Source: Chara braunii (taxonomy: Eukaryota > Streptophyta > Charophyceae > Charales > Characeae). Taken from it: a DNA stretch of 48,283 bases. Position numbers and translations under genes: made by a program. A model generated the notes under the pieces. That model was given only the letters and a program-made list of their open reading frames with translations, ran no database searches and was not told the origin of the DNA. Location: contig BFEA01000361.1 in assembly GCA_003427395.1 (NCBI GenBank), forward strand, positions 536,174 to 584,456. The letters are read 5' to 3'. Numbering within the stretch: position 1 is the first letter of the stretch; the number at the start of each line of letters is the position of its first letter. Of the stretch, positions 30,301 through 40,130 are shown piece after piece.

Positions 30301-32180
30301 GTGGTTCTCGGAAGCGAGTTTGGAAAGAAACGAAAGACGGGTATCTCGCTCGTTTCTTTACGGAATTGAGCGAGGAAGGGGTTATTCTAGAGGTTTTAGC
30401 CATGGGCGAACGCAATGGTAAGCTTAGTTTTGAGTTTAGATTAGTATATTAGAGGCCAGTAAAAGGATGAGTTGCGCGGCATGCAAGCGGAGAAGAATAC
30501 GGAGAAGTGAAGAGGGTATAATTTACCCACGTACCGATGAAAGTGGGCGAGAAGGGATAGCATATAGGGGCTTTCGAGTCAGGCGAAACGATTGATGGAA
30601 GGGGATGTAAGGATGAGGCAGTGATGTTTGCGGCGCAAGACGTTGGGGTTGCGCGCGGGAGTAATTGTTCAGGCCAAACCTCCGTATGAATCTAGACCTG
30701 ATGTCGACTAAATACACAACTCCGGAGAGCAGGCCACGCGAGACAAAGACGAAGTGAAAGAAGGTCGGTAGAACTTACCTACCTTGCAGAAGTGTGCGGG
30801 GCAACGTAAAGAGGCAGAGCGTTTCAATCCAGGAAATGTATCTGTTCGTATTTTAGAAGAAGCTTCATCCTCGTTGGTTGCGTGACTTCGATGCAGGTAC
30901 CTTAGTAACTACGTTTGCAATCGAAGCCCGTTGTTCAAGCCCAGCCAGTCACACTAGCTACACGTCGTACCGGTTGTCGGGGTCGCCAGTTTGCTCAGCC
31001 TGCACGTCGGAGCGGTTGTAGTGAGCGAAGCAACACACCTACCTAGGGTCTAAAGGAGAGTCCATTCGCGGGCTGCGCAGAAGGGGATCGAAGGAAGTGG
31101 GGACTCACCTGCCGATAAGTTTGTTGGCTGGCCCGTTGTGTGAAAGAAGTGAAGGACGAGCCACATGTTAGGAGCGGCGTGTTTCCGTGGTTTTGGAGTG
31201 AGGTCTGCTCGACCGGTCAGTCGGCGTAGCAGATGGTCAGTCGTGAGGTTGGGGGCTTACCTGTTTGGCCGGTACGATTGCTCCTAACGATGGGAGTAGT
31301 GTTTCTCTATTTCTTTGTGCGCATGTACCCGGTCGGCTTCTAGCGGGAGACTCGATCGATTTCGCTTCTCCCTTCGGGAAGAACAGCAGAAAGTAGGCGA
31401 CCTGGAGGTCCACGAATGAGCAAGGAATCGTGAGGGCAGTTGTCGCGAATGGCTGTCTGCTGGCGTGGCTTGTGTGGTCGTGTTGCCCAGCTTCTAGATC
31501 CGTACGAGTACGTTGCGTGTTGTGGCAGGGCCGTTACTGAAATTAAGGCCGTACTCGATGTCCGACTCATCCTCCTCAAAGAAGGTTGGACTTACCACCC
31601 GATACGGTGTATTGCTTCACGTCCTAACGAAAGGTTATTTCTCCTTTGTAAGGAGGGAGGGAGCAAGGCAGAGACCGTTGGGAAGAATGCAAGTGCGAAC
31701 CTTGAACGCTAAGTTGGAGGCGTGAAGACGCGAGTGGGGACGTGTCTACTCAGTGAAAACAACCTGCGGGTTCAGACGGGTTGTGATTCGGCCATTGAGG
31801 CGATCAAACTCTCTACCGTAGTTGGAGTTGTGCAACCCATCTCTTCGTCCGTTTCAAAGGCGTTGTACTAAACTGAAGTGGTCCGTAGGTGCACCAATCC
31901 TTGACTATCGTTGCCTTCTGTAGTGTCGTCCCTGCCATAAATCGTTGGTCGGGCGGGCGATAGAATGATGCCAGGAGATTGCAGAGTAAAGTTCCTAGTG
32001 GATCAGGTACAGCGGCTATGCTAGACCACTCCGAGCGCAACCATTCTAAGCTGCATAGCGACGATTTGGGTCCGAAGGGGTAGGTCGAGTTCTTTTGAAA
32101 AAGAGGGAGGGTCACTACTACGAGTTAGAGGACTATCAAGGGCAATTACTTCGCCTTCTGATTTTAGCTTGGCGGCATTA
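30300..32180 (-). repeat. X tail (copy D)
   Basis: No gene recognised; short GC-rich frames only. Splice-donor-like boxes in the X (reverse) direction are CAGGTGAGT (31111-31103) and CAGGTAAGC (31263-31255). A hairpin CTCGCTC (30345-30351) with GAGCGAG (30368-30374) matches the tail hairpin of copy C in position but not in bases. Confidence 0.55.
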
Positions 32181-32600
32181 CAACATGGTCCTGGCCACCA
32201 TTGGGAGGCCCTCAGGCGAGTCAAGGAAACAACGTCCTCTCGCGTGAGTCTGAGAGCACCTTTCTGGTATCTAAGTGACTCAAACTTTCTTCTTCTGCCC
32301 TTCTCACTCTAAGTTTAGTCAGTTGGTTCTAAGAGGAAGGCGGCAAGCGGGATTGCAACCCGTAGGACCGTAGCAAGACTCTGTGGGGAGTCAGCCCACC
32401 GATGGCAGGAGCTCTGACGGAACTCAGGAGGAGTTCTGGAGGCAGGGAGCTGAGAGGTAAAGATTTCGTTTTCCCTCTATAAACCCAGTTATAACCCATT
32501 ATTTGTATTTTTGACGATGTTTTGACTGAGTGTACTGAGTGCATCCCATATTATCCAGATTAAGTAAAGGAATATATGCGTAATGTCAGTTTTAGTTTCA
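32180..32600 (-). repeat. seg6 module (copy D)
   Basis: On the plus strand it reads GGGATTGCAACCCGTAGGACC, CTGTGGGGAGTCAGCCCACC and GATGGCAGGAGCTC: the reverse of the seg6 landmarks. Joined to array 2 without an insertion. Confidence 0.85.
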
Positions 32601-32689
32601 TTATTTGACTGAAAATAGATTATGGGATTGCATCTGGGGGAAGGATGGGAGAAAGGCAGTATTGCTTGTTTGACTAGGTCTATCAAAGG

Positions 32690-33460
32690 CTGGGCAAGTC
32701 TCCATAAGTTTGGGGAGGCCTAGTGCTATGTTTATTTTGAATTGCCTCGAGGACCAGACATGTTTCATAAGTTTGGGTGGTCTGGTTGCTCTGACTTGCG
32801 AGGGCTGACTGTGATTGATTTTTCAGGGACCGAGCATGTTCCATAAGTTTGAGTGGCTTGATCACACTGTTTATTTTGATTTTTCTCAGTTTCTTTTGAT
32901 TTTGAACGATGGGGTCTAAGCATGTTCCATAAGTTTGGATGACTCAACCCCTTCCTGTTTTATTTAAGGGAATGAATGAGGCAGAGGACCAGACATATTC
33001 CATAAGTTTGGGTGGTCTTGGTTCAATGTCATGTGCATGCTGGAACCAAAAGGCTATAACTTGACTATATTTTACTATTATTTTATCTATGAACAAGCTA
33101 GTCAGACAGGGTTCCATAAGTTTGGGTAGTCTGACTATAACTTATCACAAATTGAAGAGAGTATTAACTAAGAATAAATTTGTGGTACGCAAGGGCATAC
33201 AAAATTTTGAGCTAAAGATGATCGGTTCAGTTATATGCTACCTCAAAAGACTAAGTGCAAATAATTATATAAAACTAAGTGCAAATAATTATATAAAACT
33301 TGGATAAACAAATCAGGATGACTAGGGTGGTATAGTCATGTGCTCAAGGAAGAGAAAAGTTGTTGTGCTCTTTGTTTGTGTATATTCAATGGTTGAGCTA
33401 GACATGTTCAATAAGTTTGGGTGGTCTAGCTTTATGCTTTATACAAGTTGGGTATAAAGG
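32690..33460 (-). repeat. Hairpin array 2 (copy D)
   Basis: About seven units with CCATAAGTTTGGGTGG on the plus strand. Perfect stems: ACCAGAC (32753-32759) with GTCTGGT (32780-32786); TAGTCAGAC (33099-33107) with GTCTGACTA (33129-33137), 9 bp; AGCTAGAC (33396-33403) with GTCTAGCT (33424-33431), 8 bp. A short direct repeat ACTAAGTGCAAATAATTATA occurs twice near 33250-33290. Confidence 0.9.
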
Positions 33461-33559
33461 GATAAATCATTGAAATACTATGAATTATTGTTTGGTAAGG
33501 TTAACTTTGGGTTGGTGAGAGTACTTACCTTTGTGGTTTGGCCTTGCATGTGACTGAGT

Positions 33560-34570
33560 GAGATTACTACCTGTCCGAGTTTCAGTTTGACAGGTAGTTG
33601 CTTTAGCTAAGTTTTTTTTACTTGGGTCAATTTCTGCATTTTCTGGGATCTTTTGTTATACTTGGTCTTGTATAAATCTTGGTAAGTCACTTTCTCTACG
33701 GCAAGCGCTACTGAAATTTCTACAAAACCAAGGAGTTAGTCAAATTTTGACTTTCAAAAGTTCAGTTTGTCTAAATTATATACTTGACTTAGTAAAAATC
33801 TGGGGAGTCTCCTTTTTTAAAGGGAGTGCTGCCCAAATTTTTGTTAATTCAAGGAGTTAGACAAAATTGAACTTTGGGAAGTCAAAATTATCTTCTAGAT
33901 TTTGAACTTAGTTTTGTATAAATCTTGGAATAACATTTTCTCTACGGGAAGCGCTGCCAAAATTTCTACAAATCTAAGGGGTTAGTTGAACTTTATCTTA
34001 AGTCAAACTCAAGTCTGGTTTTTGAGTTCTTATCTGACTTAGTATAAATCTGGGAAGTTTACCTTTCTAAGGGAGATGCTGCCCAAATTTTTACTAATTC
34101 AGAAAGTTTGATAAAATTTAACTTTTCAAAGTTAAATATTATTTATGGTTTTCATGTCTTAGCTAATATAAATTTCAAGAAGACAATTTTCCTACGAGAA
34201 GCGCTGTCGAAATTTTCTTAGTTTAAAGGAGATAGGTTATATTTTGAAAGGTGACAATTCTGACAATCCACTCTGTATAGAGAAAATTCTGCCAAAGGTC
34301 TACCTTTTCTTTAGACACTGACTTAGAGGTAGGTTTAGACTTAGTTTGCAAGGGAACCTTGAGTGAGTCCACCTTTCTAAAGGAGATGCTGCCAAAAGTT
34401 TTACTAATTCAGAGAGTTTGGCAAAATTTAACTTTCCAAAGTTAGCTAGTATAAATTTCAAGAAGGCACTTTTTCTATGGGAAGCGTTGCCGAAATTTTC
34501 TTAGTTTAAAGGAGATAGGTTATATTTTGATAGGTGACAATTCTGACAATTCACTCGGTATAGAGGAGAT
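33560..34570 (-). repeat. Hairpin array 1 (copy D), with duplication
   Basis: Seven boxes of the GGGAAGCGCTGCC type at about 33702, 33823, 33947, 34070, 34194, 34379 and 34476. Spacing is about 122 bp until a 283-bp duplication breaks the rhythm: GTGACAATTCTGACAAT occurs at 34251 and 34534. Confidence 0.85.
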
Positions 34571-35183
34571 TCTGCCGAGGGTCTACCTTTTTTCTTTCGA
34601 CACTGACTTAGAAGTAGGCTTAGACTTAGTTTGCAGGAGAACCTTGAGTGAGATTGTGATATGAAGATTATTCTCTATGGACTTATAGGTTTAGCTTGGG
34701 GATTGGTTTGTCTTATGTTACAGGTTCTCTTGATCGTTTGATTCAGGATCTGGAATAGATTCATCTCGATCCGACGAGGATCATCTTTTGTTATCACTGA
34801 TAACAGGTCGGTCGCCGATTCGTCAGTTTACGACTCAACTTCACTCCACTTACAAAAGTTTTAGCCCTTGTGGGTTTTATTGTTTTATTAAGGATTTCAC
34901 CCGGAATTTTATTGAATGGTCATTTAACAAAGGTACTGAGTATTTAATTATGGAAGGTTTGACAAAGGTTGGGGCTTGCATGGCTAAAGCGAGGGGTATG
35001 AGTATAGAGAATGGTTGAAGTTGACTCTGTGTAGCGTGTGGACTTTGAATTGACTCTTTGATGTGATTGCAGGTATGTTCTGTGGTTCGGACTTTGAATT
35101 TGATTGTCTGCGATCACATTTATATATATGGTTGTGAGGAGTCTCACTGTGATTGTGATAAGTGATCGTCACATACTTATTCC

Positions 35184-35234
<51 letters not shown>

Positions 35235-35290
35235 TATATATATAAATGTATATATACGCACATACCTTTGTTTGGGTGTTCGCATGGCCT
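34560..35290 (-). repeat. seg3 module (copy D)
   Basis: The plus strand shows TGTTATC (34789-34795) with GATAACA (34799-34805), AATGGTCATTTAACAAAGG, GTCTGCGATCACATTTATA and TGATAAGTGATCGTCACATA, the reverse of the copy C landmarks. Confidence 0.85.
35185..35245. repeat. (AT)n microsatellite
   Basis: An AT dinucleotide run from about 35187 to 35228 with an imperfect tail. It sits where copies B, C and E have a short TATATATG stretch in seg3, so it has expanded in place. Confidence 0.95.
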
Positions 35291-35389
35291 AAGAAGCCCA
35301 CGCTTAAGGGTTTAATTGGGGTCGAGGATGAGAAAGGAAAGGAAGTTTTCTCTCTTTACTGATTGTTCGTCTTTTAGAGATTTCTTAGT

Positions 35390-35810
35390 CGGACGTTGGT
35401 CATGGGCCTAGATTCGAGGTCCTTGTCCAGGACATCCCAGGTCCTAGACTCCCCGTGGAAGAGATCACCCTCCGCGCAAAACCTATTTGCCCTGCCACTG
35501 GGACACTCAGCCTAAAAGTCGGAGGTGCCGCGGAGGCCGCACGACTGTTCCTTCAGCCGTGCAATATCGTGAAGTGGTAGACCCTCACGATACTTCGAGT
35601 TTGATACTTGAGTGTTATAAGCGGTACTCGGATCCACGAGGGACCACTTGGTTATGGGCACTACATAGTACGCCATCATTGCGACTATTTTCTTATTCAT
35701 GCATTGCTAGTCGATATGGTAAGATCCTGCGTCCACACGGTTTCATACTAAGTCTCGCGCGCATCGCCTATCTGATTTCCACATCGGAAAGTTATGAGAT
35801 GGTTACTGAA
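35390..35810 (-). repeat. seg2 module, second type (copy D)
   Basis: The plus strand has GGTCCTTGTCCAGGACATCCC, GTGCAATATCGTG and AGTCTCGCGCGCATCGCC. It matches the second block of copy C (22425-22830) rather than the first. The frame 35487-35996 overlaps it and is not conserved. Confidence 0.75.
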
Positions 35811-35884
35811 GGGGCTAGGATTGTATGTGTTGTTTTGTTTGTGCCGTTTTTTATGTGTGTGTGTTTTAATTTTTATGTCTTCAT

Positions 35885-36333
35885 AGTGGTGTGCGCGTGG
35901 TGTGTGGGAAGCATCCTAGTCGACCGACGACAAGTCGTGCTTGGGACCTCAGCCCCCCAAGGCGTTGGTTCGCGTGGGGGTCCGATAGAGGCGTAAAGCC
36001 GCGCGTACCCCCTATACTACAGCGTACGAGAAACGCCCTCGACTGGTCCACCTTTGCGATTGCAGCTGATTAGCTTTCGTACTGTGGACTGGTAGCTTGG
36101 CGGGGATACGCCCACCGAAGGGATGTGACATCTCTCGTAAGGTGGAGGTAAATCGTGCCTCACGTATGCCCTATCCTGTCGTAGGGGCTCGCGAGACTGA
36201 TGCACTCGGCCGGAGCGGCTTGCGGAAGCTCCATGTGCATTTGCGACGAGGAAGTAGACCAACTCATGTGTGACGCGGCCGAAAGGGTCTCGCCCCGCTT
36301 GTACGGTGCTTGACCGATGCGCTCGACAGCGTT
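35885..36333 (-). repeat. seg1 head module (copy D)
   Basis: The reverse strand reads CTGTCGAGCGCATCGGTC, GGCCGCGTCACACATGAG, CCCCTACGACAGGATAGGGC, CAATCGCAAAGGTGG and GTCGTCGGTCGACTAGG. Strongest similarity is to copy C. Confidence 0.87.
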
Positions 36334-36364
36334 CAAGCATTTCAATCATCAGACAACCATTTAA

Positions 36365-37117
36365 TTATAGTTTAATCATAATTTAATTTTTTTTTGTCGG
36401 TAACCAACGCCGGTTTCACAATCATCAAAAGGAAAAGAGATCAGGCGCGCCTTAAGTCTACTCGCCCACACACTCTCTACTTCTAGTCAACCATTCAGCC
36501 CGAGAGAAGGTTAACAACAGTCGTATTTTTCATCACCACTTCAGGACACTCTTCACCACCTCAGGATGCAGCCTGCCTAAACAGGTGGTTTTCAGGGTCT
36601 TCGGACCTTTCACCACTTCAGGACCATTCAGGTCTAAAAATCCTGAATGGTCCAAAAGTAATGAAAGTTTTGAAGACCCTGAAAACCACGTGTTTAGGCA
36701 AGCTGCATCCTCAAGTGGTGAAGAGTGGTTTTCATGGTTTTCGGACTTTTCACCACTTCATGACCATTCAGGATTTTCAGACTGCCTAAAACTCTCACTT
36801 GACCACTTCAGGACACCCTTCACCACTTCAAGATACCCTTCACCACTTCAGGATGTAGCCTGCCTAAACAGGTGGTTTTCAGGATCTTCAGACCTTTCAC
36901 CACTTCAGGATCATTCAGGATTTTCAGACTGCTCAAAACTTTCACTTCAGAATTTTCATTCCTGAATTTTCAGCTACCCGATAACCGCTTGTGTTCAGTC
37001 GGCGTAAACCACAGACACAAGCACGACTCACACAGTGCACTCAGGTTTTGAACCAAACCTATTTTCTGTCATTTGCAAAATCAGGGTGGATACCCTTGTA
37101 AGGGTATTCGCGCCGAC
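36365..37117 (-). mobile_element. Y module, copy 4 (head arm of X copy D), interrupted
   Basis: Outer end: palindrome ATACCCTTGTAAGGGTAT (37090-37107) and GCGCCGAC (37110-37117). Inner part: GGCGCGCCTTAAG and CTAGTCAACCATTCAG at 36440-36500. The two halves are separated by the 491-bp small element. Only the outer part of Y is present; the inner half seen in copies 1, 3 and 5 is missing before seg1 begins. Confidence 0.7.
36503..36993 (-). mobile_element. Small non-autonomous element with 9-bp target duplication (copy 2, nested in Y)
   Basis: Same ends as copy 1: AGAGAAGGTTAAC on the left and ATAACCGCTTGTG on the right. Flanked by TTCAGCCCG (36494-36502) and TTCAGTCGG (36994-37002), 7 of 9 identical, an aged target duplication. 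The interior repeats TTCACCACTTCAGGA and AGGTGGTTTTCAGG. Y copy 2b (around 20340-20375) shows the uninterrupted site. Confidence 0.8.
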
Positions 37118-38240
37118 AACGTCAACCGAGAGTGTTTGCTCGGTCGGTATAGAATAGATATATGTGCGGTTGAATGCCTAAGACTGACCCGTATATGTGT
37201 TGGGCATCGGCGTGCTGATCTCCTAGATGACTTATTGTTCAGGTCGACTTGAATGACGAACCTTCACGTACACAATATTTTAACCTATTGTCATTAACCT
37301 ATAAGTTATTTTTTTAAGATAAACCATTCTCAATCGGTGCACGTATTTCAACAATTAAGTTTCAAGGGTTAAGACTTATAGGCAAGGATATATCTTACAT
37401 TTTTACACAAACAAAGACAAATATCAGAATAAACAAAGCTTTTACTTTTGAAAGAGAAACAAACAATAGGTTCTTTGTCTTTCAATCATGTATCAAAAAT
37501 AAGATACCTTCATTGTCTTTCAATGAAACATGAAATGTATAGGGCTCTCGGCCCTGTCAAATGACTCTAATCTGTTTAACGTCAAGAAAGAGCGAGGTCG
37601 GATATTTAAACCAAATATATGAAGGTTACATGTTGATTGAGTGTCTGGGTCAAGTATCTCACAACATAAGTTTGACAATGCAAGTTGCATGAATAACACA
37701 TGGTTGATCGTTTTACTTACATTCAGACAAAATCAATCTCATTACACAATTCTAACAGAGAACCATTTATTCACTTTCACCCACATTACACTTACACTTC
37801 CAATCCTCTCAGCCAGACATTCACTTTTCGACTCAGTCATTCTGTCTCATTTGATTTCAGTTATTTAATGACAATTTTTTACCAAACACAGACCCTTTCG
37901 ACAATGACCCGAAAATAAAAAATGTTTTTTAGTGCATAGGTAGATGTAGAGTGTGGGTGTCGAGGGTGAGTGAGGGTTGAGTTGGCAAACCAGTCTAATA
38001 CCATATAGCAACAACACGTAGTCTTGTGTAGACTCATAATGAGTTCTTTTGATTAAGATGACCTGCAATCATACATAGATCAACACAGTCTCAACACCCC
38101 TTTGCTATCGATATGACCCCATCTGAAGTTCAATAATTTGAAGATTCTAAACTTTTAACGGAGGGCTATAGCCTAATCAGTCGAAATGTAAGTATGAAGA
38201 GCCTCACAGAAACCTTCATCTTTATTTTTATTAGTCAAAT
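37118..38240. other. Unassigned AT-rich DNA
   Basis: No gene and no match to X or Y. Short frames near 37641-37918 encode no recognised protein. Words such as TCATTGTCTTTCAATGAAAC near 37510 repeat locally. Confidence 0.5.
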
Positions 38241-38870
38241 ATGGATTCAATCGAGCAGTAGGATGACTCACACTGAAGTCTCTATCGTGCCGTTTTATGA
38301 ACCCGATCAACCTATCCTTAGACAAGTAAAAAAAAGATTTACACTCGTGTATCTTTCTTTCGTTCTCTCATTTCTTTTTGGTATAAGCACCTCCAAGTAG
38401 TATATTGAATCGCATTGGAGTCTCATACCACTTCTTGAATACTGCGCAGTCTAACTCCAAACAAGTAATATGATGACCTTCATTGGAGTCTCCTACTACA
38501 TTTTTAATATTGTGCAAGTTAATCTTCAAAGAAGTAGCAGGATGACTCTCACTGGAGTATCCTACTACTACCCGCTCAAATATTTGGCATATTAACTACA
38601 AACAAGTAATAGGATGACCATCACTAGAGTATCCTACTACTCGTTCGAACAGATGGCATGTAAGCTATCAGACAACAAACATTAGTATGACTCGCACTGG
38701 AGTATCCTACCACTTTTCACTATCAATTAGTTTAGATTCAAGCGGATAATAGGTTGACCCTCACTGGAGCCACTAATTAGCTCTTCAATATGGCGCAGTC
38801 TGACTTAAACAAGTAATAGGATGGCCCACACTGGAGTATCTTCCTACCTGTTCAATGTCAGACAAAAATT
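38240..38870 (+). repeat. Minisatellite, about seven units
   Basis: A motif like AGTAATAGGATGACCCTCACT followed by GGAGTATCCTACTAC recurs at about 38256, 38464, 38536, 38609, 38683, 38745 and 38812, with spacing of 60-90 bp after the first gap. Within a unit, GTAATAGGAT and ATCCTACTAC are partly complementary. It is unlike the X arrays. Confidence 0.8.
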
Positions 38871-38894
38871 TTGTACGTAATCAATAAACAATGA

Positions 38895-38945
38895 GACATT
38901 AGATATATATACATATTTATATATATGTATATATACATATCCTAC
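38895..38945. repeat. TA-rich imperfect palindrome
   Basis: Alternating TA words (ATATATATACATATTTATA, then TATATGTATATATACATATC) between the minisatellite and Y copy 5. Confidence 0.85.
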
Positions 38946-39074
38946 CTCTTAAGCAGCATTGGCCGTGGGGAGGAGGTCCATGTTCCGATGCACACTGGAT
39001 TCCGGGTCGAAGTTTTGGTAAGGGCCGGCGGATGAAGGCAATCTTGGGCGGGGAAATGTGCAGAGGGGCACATT

Positions 39075-40130
39075 GTCGGCGCTTATACCCTTACAAGGAT
39101 ATCCGCCCTGGTTTTAATAAGTGACAGAGAAGGGTTTTCGGTTTGAAAGTTTAGGGACGCTGCGTGAGTCGCGGCTGAATTTCCTTCTGTGAGTAAGAAT
39201 GTGGGACTGTTTGAAGGGAGTAAGAAGTGCGTGGGTGTGCAAGTTTTGAGGCGCGCGTGATCTTTTCTTTTGATATTATAAGATCGACACAGTTGCTGAC
39301 CAACCTTTGATTTTGATTTAATCAGGACTAAATGATTGTTTTCTCTTCATCGGCGAAATTGTTTATGGCGCGTATGCAAGTACAAAGGCTAACACAGATA
39401 AAAGTTGAGCTTATTACCGCTAGGAAGGAAAAGGCGCGGCCTTGAGGAAAGGGGTGGCGTGCACGACGATTGTGAGTGGAGCCGAGCTCTTTGTATGGTG
39501 AGTGACTGTGCCTCTGAGGCCATGGGTGGGGTTGCATACCAAAGTATGGGCTTGGGGCGTTTTGGTAGGCCTGCGGGCGGCATAGAGACCAGTTATAACT
39601 TAACTCGTGGTTATTAGTCCCAAGCTTGGGCCTAGCCCTATAGGTTACGATTTTGGACTGATACTTCGAAGACCCGGGGATCGAGGCCAACAGCCGGCAA
39701 CGTTGGCGCGGAGGAGCGTCTTGTGAAGAAAAATTGAGGGGTTGAGGGTCCCACGAGACTATCCCCTTTAGTTTTGCCATAAAGTCCAATCGCGGACCCC
39801 ACGGACAGGACCAAAAGGGGACCAACAGGATCCTCTCTCTCCTGCTCGATTAATTCCTCTTTTTATTTTTAGTATAGTTGCCTTTTATTTTTATTTTATT
39901 CCAGCTTGTGATCCGGTACCGGTTCCGGTACCAGCGTGGGACCCAAGGGCTTAGCTGAGTGGGTACACCCATTGAACTATTGAAATACAGACCCGTGTTC
40001 GGGCCTAGGTGACGAAACTTGATGAGTAAAACCGAATATTTCTGAGTTGACCAGGAACGGCCGACTCGATACTGATACTTCCAGCCAATGTGTGTGGCAC
40101 GGTCCTTCGGGACATCCGTTAGAATTATAA
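39075..40130 (+). mobile_element. Y module, copy 5 (tail arm of X copy E)
   Basis: The outer end is GTCGGCGC and the inverted repeat ATACCCTTACAAGGATAT (39085-39102, one change). Then GGCGCGCGTGATC (39252), TTTGATTTAATCAGG, the block CCTATAGGTTACGATTTTGG, GAGGGGTTGAGGGTCCC, GGGACCCAAGGGC, AAAACCGAATATTTCTGAG and GGTCCTTCGGGACATCC. It is the longest Y copy and the best reference for the family. It is inverted relative to X copy E, as copy 3 is to C. The minus-strand frame 39328-39825 is not conserved in other Y copies. Confidence 0.7.

Larger units (their letters stand above)
30300..36333 (-). mobile_element. X element, copy D
   Basis: Reverse-strand copy. Head seg1 36333-35885, seg2 (second type) 35810-35390, seg3 35290-34560, array 1 34570-33560, array 2 33460-32690, seg6 32600-32180, tail 32180-30300. 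Array 1 is enlarged by a 283-bp duplication and seg3 contains an (AT)n microsatellite. The head is joined to Y copy 4 and the tail to a truncated arm. Confidence 0.75.

Noticed and set aside
39328-39825. 165-codon frame on the minus strand, and similar frames at 35487-35996 and 47089-47592
   Set aside because: They overlap repeat modules, encode no known motif and are not kept in homologous copies. Frames of this size are expected by chance in GC-rich DNA.
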